Shown here in pieces: positions 58,174-64,000 of a stretch of DNA of 64,000 bases. The first letter of the stretch is position 1. Each line of letters opens with the position of its first letter. Origin of the DNA: a candidate division WOR-1 bacterium RIFOXYB2_FULL_46_45 (GTDB lineage Bacteria > Margulisbacteria > WOR-1 > XYC2-FULL-46-14); assembly GCA_001771585.1 (NCBI GenBank), contig MEUE01000003.1, forward strand, positions 248,001-312,000, given 5' to 3'. A program made the position numbers and the translations under genes. The notes beneath the pieces are model-generated. The model saw only the letters and a program-made list of their open reading frames with translations, did not search any database and was not told where the DNA came from.

Positions 58174-59124
58174 TTAGTCAAAAAGAGAACTGATCGATCT
58201 GTTCTCGTAATTCCTGCGGATTGCTTCGCTCAAAAGCTCCGCGGTGCTTAGGATTTTAAGTCCGGGAAACTGTTTTTCGTTTATGATCGGGAGAGTGTCG
58301 GTAACGACAACCTCTTTTAGCTTTGCTTCTTTAAAACGGTCGACCGCCGGCGGCGAAAAGAGCCCGTGAGTCGCTACCATATAAATATCGGGATTGCAGC
58401 CCTCTTTTCTTAAGACATTGACCCCGGCGGTGGCGGTCCCGGCGGTATCGATCATATCGTCGGTGATTATGACGGTCTTCCCTTTCACTTCACCGACCAG
58501 GTGGGTAACTTCGGACTGGTGGTGGGCGGAGCGGACCTTGTGCAAGATCGCGAGACCCGCGCCGATCCGGTCGGCCAGTTTTTTCGCCACTTTGGCCCGC
58601 CCGGTGTCGGGAGCGACTACCACCGGGTTGGGAAGCTTTTTGCTTTTAATATACTCTTCAAAGATCGGCATGGCGGTCAAATGATCAAAGGGAATATTAA
58701 AAAATCCCTGGATCTGGTCGGAATGCATATCAATCGTTATGACCCGGCCGACTCCGGCGGTGGTCAAAAGATCGGCGATCAGGCGGGCGGAGATCGGTTC
58801 GCGGGAGGCGGCTTTGCGATCCTGCCGCGCGTAGCCGAAGTAAGGGATCACCGCGGTAATTGATTTGGCGGAGGAGCGCTTCATCGCGTCAACAATGATA
58901 AAAAGCTCCATCAAATCTTCGTTCACCTTTTGGGTGCAGGTCTGAAAAACAACACAATGCTGGCCGCGGACATTCTCTTTGATACGGGTATAAATTTCTC
59001 CGCCGGCAAAAGATGAAATTTTTATCTCTCCCGCTTTCAACCCCAGCTGTTTAACGATCTTTTCGCCAAGTTCGGGATGCGACCGGCCGTAAAAAACCTT
59101 TAATTCTTCATTTCCGGGTGTCAT
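58174..59124 (-). CDS. prs: ribose-phosphate pyrophosphokinase
   Basis: FAGGEIYTRIKENVRGQHCVVFQT; PYFGYARQDRKAASREPISARLIADLL; DDMIDTAGT. Confidence 0.97.
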   Translation of the reverse strand: MTPGNEELKVFYGRSHPELGEKIVKQLGLKAGEIKISSFAGGEIYTRIKENVRGQHCVVFQTCTQKVNEDLMELFIIVDAMKRSSAKSITAVIPYFGYARQDRKAASREPISARLIADLLTTAGVGRVITIDMHSDQIQGFFNIPFDHLTAMPIFEEYIKSKKLPNPVVVAPDTGRAKVAKKLADRIGAGLAILHKVRSAHHQSEVTHLVGEVKGKTVIITDDMIDTAGTATAGVNVLRKEGCNPDIYMVATHGLFSPPAVDRFKEAKLKEVVVTDTLPIINEKQFPGLKILSTAELLSEAIRRNYENRSISSLFD

Positions 59125-60373
59125 TTGTTGTCCCTCCGTATAAAATATAACTGCGGGCAGATGTTATTGTAACATTGCCCGGTTGTCCCTTCAAGTTGGA
59201 TTTAACAATCTTGTTGGTGCGTGTGCGGCCGTTTAATATCTCCTGCGTTGTGCCGACCAATTTTTTATTTTGTTCAAGGGCCATCGCGTCGGTAACCTTC
59301 ATAATCCTTTGCAGGCGCTCTTTTTTTATCTCTTCCGGAACCTGGTTCTCCATTTTGGCGGCTGCGGTTTTGGAACGAGGGGAATAGATCGTGGTGACAA
59401 CCTGATCGAAGGCAAATTCGCGAATGCGCCCCACACTGTTGCTAAAATGCTTTTCGGTTTCTCCTGGAAAACCGATGATCATATCGGTCGTTATGGCGAC
59501 ACCCTTGATTTTATTCCTGATTTTTTCGGCGATCCGTTTATAATCGTCGACCGTGTAGCCGCGGTTCATCGCCTTGAGGATTTCATCGTCCCCATGCTGG
59601 ATCGGCAAATGGATATGTTCGCACAGATGCGGCAAGTCCGCTACCGCATCAATTATGTCATCAGACATATCTTTGGGATGGGAGGTTAAGAAACGGATGC
59701 GCTCCAACCCTCTAATCTCGCCTTCAATTGTTTTTTCAATCATATGCAATAATTTCGCAAAACCATACTTATATGAGTTCACATTTTGCCCAAGCAGGGT
59801 AATTTCCCTGATCCCCTGATTCCCTAATATCCTGATTTCCTCAAGTATTTCCTCGGGCGTTCTGCTCTTCTCCCGTCCGCGGACATAGGGGACGATGCAG
59901 TAGGAGCAGAAGTTGTTGCAGCCGTGCATGATCGTTACAAACTCACCCCCTCCTCGCTCCGCTCGGTTTCCCCCTCTCTTTTCAATAGAGGGGGAGAAAA
60001 CAAGGAACTCTTCCAACTTTTCCGAAGAATTCGGTGGGATAAAGAGGTCGACGTGGGGAAGGAGTTTTGTGATTTCGTTTTTTTTATCCTCGACGATACA
60101 GCCGCAGAAGATTATTTTGAGGTTCGGATTTTTTTCTTTGTGGTGCTTAAGGGATTTGGCGAACCAGAGGCCTTTATTCTCCGCGTTGGCGCGGACGGTG
60201 CAGGTGTTGACAACTATTATGTCGCATTGTTCTAATTCCCTAATCGCCCGGATTCCCTGATTTTCCGATATTCTAATCTCCTCATATCCCGCCCCATCCA
60301 GAATATCCGCCATCTTGCGGGAATCGGAGATGTTCATCTGGCAGCCGTAGGTTTTAATGTAATACTTTTTCAT
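59108..60373 (-). CDS. miaB: tRNA-2-methylthio-N6-dimethylallyladenosine synthase
   Basis: YIKTYGCQMNISDSRKMADIL; GCNNFCSYCIVPYVRGREKSRTPEEI; LLGQNVNSY. Confidence 0.95.
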   Translation of the reverse strand: MKKYYIKTYGCQMNISDSRKMADILDGAGYEEIRISENQGIRAIRELEQCDIIVVNTCTVRANAENKGLWFAKSLKHHKEKNPNLKIIFCGCIVEDKKNEITKLLPHVDLFIPPNSSEKLEEFLVFSPSIEKRGGNRAERGGGEFVTIMHGCNNFCSYCIVPYVRGREKSRTPEEILEEIRILGNQGIREITLLGQNVNSYKYGFAKLLHMIEKTIEGEIRGLERIRFLTSHPKDMSDDIIDAVADLPHLCEHIHLPIQHGDDEILKAMNRGYTVDDYKRIAEKIRNKIKGVAITTDMIIGFPGETEKHFSNSVGRIREFAFDQVVTTIYSPRSKTAAAKMENQVPEEIKKERLQRIMKVTDAMALEQNKKLVGTTQEILNGRTRTNKIVKSNLKGQPGNVTITSARSYILYGGTTNDTRK

Positions 60374-60480
60374 TTGGCAGCTTGCCCCGAGCGAACGTAG
60401 TGAGTCGAGGGGCCGTAAGTTTTGATGAAGTAGGCTTTGGGAGGCATATTTTATATTATAACATTTAAAAAATGATTATT

Positions 60481-60527
60481 CGGTTACGGCAACGATAGAA
60501 CGTATCGTTAATCGTCTAACGTCAACG
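60481..60527. repeat. AACGATAGAACGTATCG-type repeat, second locus
   Basis: CGGTTACGGCAACGATAGAACGTATCGTTAATCGTCTAACGTCAACG, matches 35396-35433 reverse strand. Confidence 0.75.
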
Positions 60528-60601
60528 CAAAAAATTGAGGGGAATAGCCGTCACGGACCTGGTCTTCGGTTGATACACGTATATATATTGCAACCTTCAT
60601 A

Positions 60602-61066
60602 TTATTTCTTTTTATTGAATTTAAACAACGCTCCAAAACCAAAGAAAGCAACAGTAAATAGAATAAACAGAAAAAATAAAACAATAATAATCTTTAGGCT
60701 TGTCCAGCCAATTGAAGGAAAATCTTTTAGCATTCCGGCACTATTATCTTGTATAAATATCCATCCAGCAACAACCACGAGTAAAAATGCTAATAAAAAC
60801 GGAAAAAGCCTCTCTCTTGGTATCAACCTTCCAATATATTTATCGAAAATAGCTGAAGGGGTTTCAGCATATCCATTGTCATCATCTTCTCTTTCTCCAA
60901 TAGAAGGGACATTTGTTAAATCTTCTCTTTGCCACATTCCAGAAGTTCCTAAATCAAGAGATGCCTCTGGAGTCAGAGTAGCATCAGGATTTATTTCGGG
61001 CAAACTTTTTGTTTCTTCGGCTTCGATTGCCTGTCGCCTAAGTTTGCGTTGTTTTTTTCTTCCCAT
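60602..61066 (-). CDS. hypothetical protein with two C-terminal TMs
   Basis: 154-aa ORF; last gene of a probable operon. Confidence 0.55.
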   Translation of the reverse strand: MGRKKQRKLRRQAIEAEETKSLPEINPDATLTPEASLDLGTSGMWQREDLTNVPSIGEREDDDNGYAETPSAIFDKYIGRLIPRERLFPFLLAFLLVVVAGWIFIQDNSAGMLKDFPSIGWTSLKIIIVLFFLFILFTVAFFGFGALFKFNKKK

Positions 61067-61069
61067 TTT

Positions 61070-61768
61070 TTATCCTTCTAAAACTATTTTCTTAAAATCT
61101 TCATTCCTTTTCCAAGCTCGCTCCGCAAAACCACCAACTAATTTAACGACCTCATCTTCCCTCATGGATTTTCTAGGCTTAACAGAATAATCAATATCAA
61201 AAAATAGACCTACATCAGGAAGCTGCGTAACAATTTCATCATTAAAGAATTGAGCAATCTGTGTTTTAACCATGGGTCCACTTTGAGTATTAAAATTACC
61301 TAAATCATCCGCAAAATTCCAAGGGCCAGCAAGATCAACAAGTTTTGCATTAATTATTTTCTTTGCCCTATCGGAAAGCACAATATACTTGGAAGCATAT
61401 AAATCTCTTAGTTCTTCAAAGTTTTTTTCATATTCTATACAAAATTTTGATCTCACCCCTATTCGGTCTATTAATGGGTTCTTTTCAAAGCCATCTAAAC
61501 TAAAAATAAATTTCAAGAATCTGATAGCATGATCTGGAAAATAACTTTTCGAATCCGATCGATGACAGATAAATCCCATGCCCCGAAATCCTACAAAGAC
61601 CCTATCATGATTATCCTTGCGGAATATATCAACACGATTTTCAACAATAGCCCACTCCGACATCTTCATATGTGCAGATATTTCTTCGGCCCATTGTCCT
61701 CTCAAATCAATAATTCTAGGGTTTGGCTTATACCTAATTTCCATTATATGTTCGTTCAAGTAAATCAT
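61070..61768 (-). CDS. hypothetical protein
   Basis: Start revised to MIYLNEH, which has AAGGAGG immediately upstream. Confidence 0.6.
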   Translation of the reverse strand: MIYLNEHIMEIRYKPNPRIIDLRGQWAEEISAHMKMSEWAIVENRVDIFRKDNHDRVFVGFRGMGFICHRSDSKSYFPDHAIRFLKFIFSLDGFEKNPLIDRIGVRSKFCIEYEKNFEELRDLYASKYIVLSDRAKKIINAKLVDLAGPWNFADDLGNFNTQSGPMVKTQIAQFFNDEIVTQLPDVGLFFDIDYSVKPRKSMREDEVVKLVGGFAERAWKRNEDFKKIVLEG

Positions 61769-61778
61769 CGCTTCCTCC

Positions 61779-61901
61779 TTATTTAATACGATTTTTCCAT
61801 TCAACAATTTTCTCAATCTGATCTTTGGTAAATACTGGATAATCTCGATAATCCCTTTTTGGTTTCACCCACCCCTTTTCAATCCAATAATAAAAAATCA
61901 T
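61779..61901 (-). CDS. 40-aa small protein MIFYYWIEKGWVKPKRDYRDYPVFTKDQIEKIVEWKNRIK
   Basis: ATGA overlap with the upstream gene, then SD of the next gene; below ORF-track cut-off. Confidence 0.55.
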   Translation of the reverse strand: MIFYYWIEKGWVKPKRDYRDYPVFTKDQIEKIVEWKNRIK

Positions 61902-62251
61902 CCATAATACTTATGTATCCTGCCCCTGTCTTCATTAGCCTGATCACCCTTGAAATAAATTTGGATAAAAACGACTTTTTGTTCTTCTTTATGAAAAGCA
62001 TAAACAACCCTAATTCCGCTGTTGGCACCCCTACCCTTTAGGGCTCTACAAGCAAATTTTTTAACTTTCACAATTTCATGCGGCACATTGAGGTTGCTGA
62101 TTGAAAAACTAATCGGCGGCGCGGCGGAAGGGGCAACAGATAATACTTTCTTTAATACTTCCAGATCTTCCGGCAAGCTTCGGAAACGCTTTTTTGATAG
62201 CCGTTCCAACTCTTTTTCAAACTCGGGTAAATATTCAAAGTCCACTGCCAC
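61898..62251 (-). CDS. RelE/ParE-like (type II toxin-like) protein
   Basis: YLPEFEKELERLSKKRFRSLPEDLEVLKKVL...CRALKGRGANSGIRVVYAFHKEEQKVVFIQIYFKGDQ. Confidence 0.65.
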   Translation of the reverse strand: MAVDFEYLPEFEKELERLSKKRFRSLPEDLEVLKKVLSVAPSAAPPISFSISNLNVPHEIVKVKKFACRALKGRGANSGIRVVYAFHKEEQKVVFIQIYFKGDQANEDRGRIHKYYG

Positions 62252-63038
62252 CCTCTTCAGGATAGCTCCTAACTGAATAGGCCGGCGTGCGATAAAAAAC
62301 TAGCTCGTAATCAATTACGTCCTTATCCTTTGTTGCCTTCCAGGGAAGATCCTCGTGTGAATAATTACTTATTTCTTTGGCATTTTTATCAGAATGAGCC
62401 ATTATAACCCTATCGATTACCTCTTTTTCGCTGGCTTTCAATTGGCTTAAATCCGCCTTTACAAGTGGAATATATCTTTTTTGGGAATAAGGCCCATATT
62501 TATCCCTAATTATTCTTATTTCTCCCTTATCTTCCATTTGGTCAATAATTTTTACAAATTCAATGGGAGTTGGACCATATTTATTTTTAATATATTTCGC
62601 TCCGGTCAACAGTTCCTCATAAGTTTCATAATAATTAAAATCAATAAAATAAAGCAGTTTATAAAGCACGGTTTCCCCAATATTGGGCTTCCCCGCACAA
62701 CGTTCCAATAAATACAATAACACCTGTTTAAATTTTCCCAAGTTAAGCTTTGGGACAGAAATACGCATGCTTTGTTTTCGCAAACGATCATCCTCTTTTG
62801 GCAGGGCAACTTCCAATTCTTCTTCTAACCCTAAAATATAATCGGTTGAAACCTTAAATGCTTCGGAGAAAGCCGCTAATTCTAGACTAGAAACTCCTCT
62901 TTCGTTATTTTCTATTTGGGAAATTGCCGTACGAGAAATATCAAGAATTTTTGCAATCTCTTCCTGAGACAATCCGGCCTTTTCTCTTAATGTTTTTAAT
63001 CGAGCCGCAATCGCTTTCTGATTAATTTCATGATCCAT
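62235..63038 (-). CDS. XRE-family HTH + Panacea (DUF4065) domain antitoxin-like protein
   Basis: HTH RLKTLREKAGLSQEEIAKILDISRTAISQIENNERG; C-terminal VLYKLLYFIDFNYYETYEELLTGAKYIKNKYGPTPIEF. Confidence 0.85.
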   Translation of the reverse strand: MDHEINQKAIAARLKTLREKAGLSQEEIAKILDISRTAISQIENNERGVSSLELAAFSEAFKVSTDYILGLEEELEVALPKEDDRLRKQSMRISVPKLNLGKFKQVLLYLLERCAGKPNIGETVLYKLLYFIDFNYYETYEELLTGAKYIKNKYGPTPIEFVKIIDQMEDKGEIRIIRDKYGPYSQKRYIPLVKADLSQLKASEKEVIDRVIMAHSDKNAKEISNYSHEDLPWKATKDKDVIDYELVFYRTPAYSVRSYPEEGGSGL

Positions 63039-63072
63039 AATGCCCTCCCCAAAACAAAAGCATTGTAGCAGA

Positions 63073-63112
63073 TGTTCGATATTCTGTCAATAGATATATC
63101 GAATATCGAACA
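63073..63112. promoter_or_regulatory. probable operator TGTTCGATATTC-N16-GAATATCGAACA
   Basis: Perfect 12-bp inverted repeat upstream of HTH-Panacea gene. Confidence 0.8.
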
Positions 63113-63133
63113 ATAAAACTTGCGTCAGTAGCT

Positions 63134-63640
63134 TTATCTACGCACCGTTGCATAAATCCCCACCGCAACCGCCGCCCCGGTTAGCACCTTATACCAATTA
63201 TCCTCCCACCAATCCGGCTTTTGGCTGATGTTAACGGAAACGATGTCGCCATGCTGGACAGGGGCGGCAGGGCGACCGAGGTAGGCACGCGCTTCATCTA
63301 CCGATTCGGCTTTCTTGACGTCCCAGACGTTCTTTTTGATATCATGCTGGATAACATAAATCGGCCGGGGAGTTAGGAAAACGACCACTTGAGCATTCGC
63401 GATATACTTTGAAAAGGCAGATTTGAGGTTGTTGTTGAATTCCTTCAACGTCTGTCCTTGCGCTTCTACTCTGCCCAGAAACGGCAGAGAGATGGTGCCG
63501 TCGGGGGCGATGGTTTGTTTGGTGTCGAGATCTTTTTTGCCGAGGACTTTGACTTCTAATGTGTCGCCGGGGGCGAGCAGGTATTCACCCGCTAATGACA
63601 AATTAAGGATAATTAAAAATATGCAGATTGATTTTTTCAT
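63134..63640 (-). CDS. polysaccharide export (Wza-like) domain protein
   Basis: YLLAPGDTLEVKVLGKKDLDTKQTIAPDGTISLPFLGRVEAQGQTLKEFNNNL. Confidence 0.85.
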   Translation of the reverse strand: MKKSICIFLIILNLSLAGEYLLAPGDTLEVKVLGKKDLDTKQTIAPDGTISLPFLGRVEAQGQTLKEFNNNLKSAFSKYIANAQVVVFLTPRPIYVIQHDIKKNVWDVKKAESVDEARAYLGRPAAPVQHGDIVSVNISQKPDWWEDNWYKVLTGAAVAVGIYATVRR

Positions 63641-63719
63641 GATTAGCACCTCCGCTCAAATTATTTCGGTAATTTAACGGTTATTTCGGCAATGCCTTAA
63701 TAATCGTATCATAATCGTA

Positions 63720-64000
63720 TCATTGAAAAAGGACATAATAAGTGCCTCTCCCTTTGCCAACCTTTTTGCATATTTTTTTGACAACGAGCGAAGCTAAATC
63801 CCTTGCTGCTGTAATCTTAGTTGTCGCATTTATCTCCTGATATTCTCTATTGAAGATTTTTCCTTTTTCTCGAATATAATTTAATGTCTTTTTTTGCCTC
63901 TCGTTTAATCCCGGCATTGGTTCTTCTTTTTCGATTTTGTTTAAGTCTGCGCCGAATAATGTCACAATAACGGTTCCTCCCACATCATCAAACACCGGCA
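63720..64000 (-). CDS. C-terminal part of an AlbA_2/AAA_4-type ATP-binding protein (runs off window)
   Basis: PVFDDVGGTVIVTLFG...LNERQKKTLNYIREKGKIFNREYQEINATTKITAARDLASLV; frame open to window edge. Confidence 0.6.
   Translation of the reverse strand, partial: PVFDDVGGTVIVTLFGADLNKIEKEEPMPGLNERQKKTLNYIREKGKIFNREYQEINATTKITAARDLASLVVKKICKKVGKGRGTYYVLFQ

Overview
This 64 kb window looks like a chromosomal segment from a flagellated bacterium. It resembles an uncultured or candidate-phylum genome, but taxonomy was not tested. From left to right it carries: the 3' end of murF overlapping a tRNA-Leu; a flagellar hook, switch and export operon (fliK-like to flhA); thyX, an RSH protein and rlmN; a large nitrogen-assimilation region (gltD-gltB-glnA, two amt/PII pairs, a porin-like protein, a NifA-like sigma54 activator, an NrpR-like repressor, gdhA, a second glnA); and housekeeping genes (Maf-RlmD fusion, leuS, clpC, hom, prs, miaB). 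It ends in a probable HTH-Panacea toxin-antitoxin operon. There are three main observations beyond ordinary annotation. (1) Three nitrogen transcription units share one promoter architecture: ACAATAATGT, 20-21 bp, ACAAARTTGT, 22-23 bp, then GG-N10-GC (sigma54). (2) Several families of short dispersed repeats sit between genes and also, in frame, inside conserved genes (gltD, gltB, a PPDK-like gene, leuS, miaB, thyX, fliP, DUF1016). (3) Several repeat arrays flank small repeat-associated genes (DUF559 endonuclease, S23 four-helix protein), and a ~0.5 kb structured repeat occurs twice. One copy of that structured repeat borders a SIR2-like island bracketed by two copies of a PII gene 3' end. No searches were run. 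Family names come from recognising motifs in the supplied translations.
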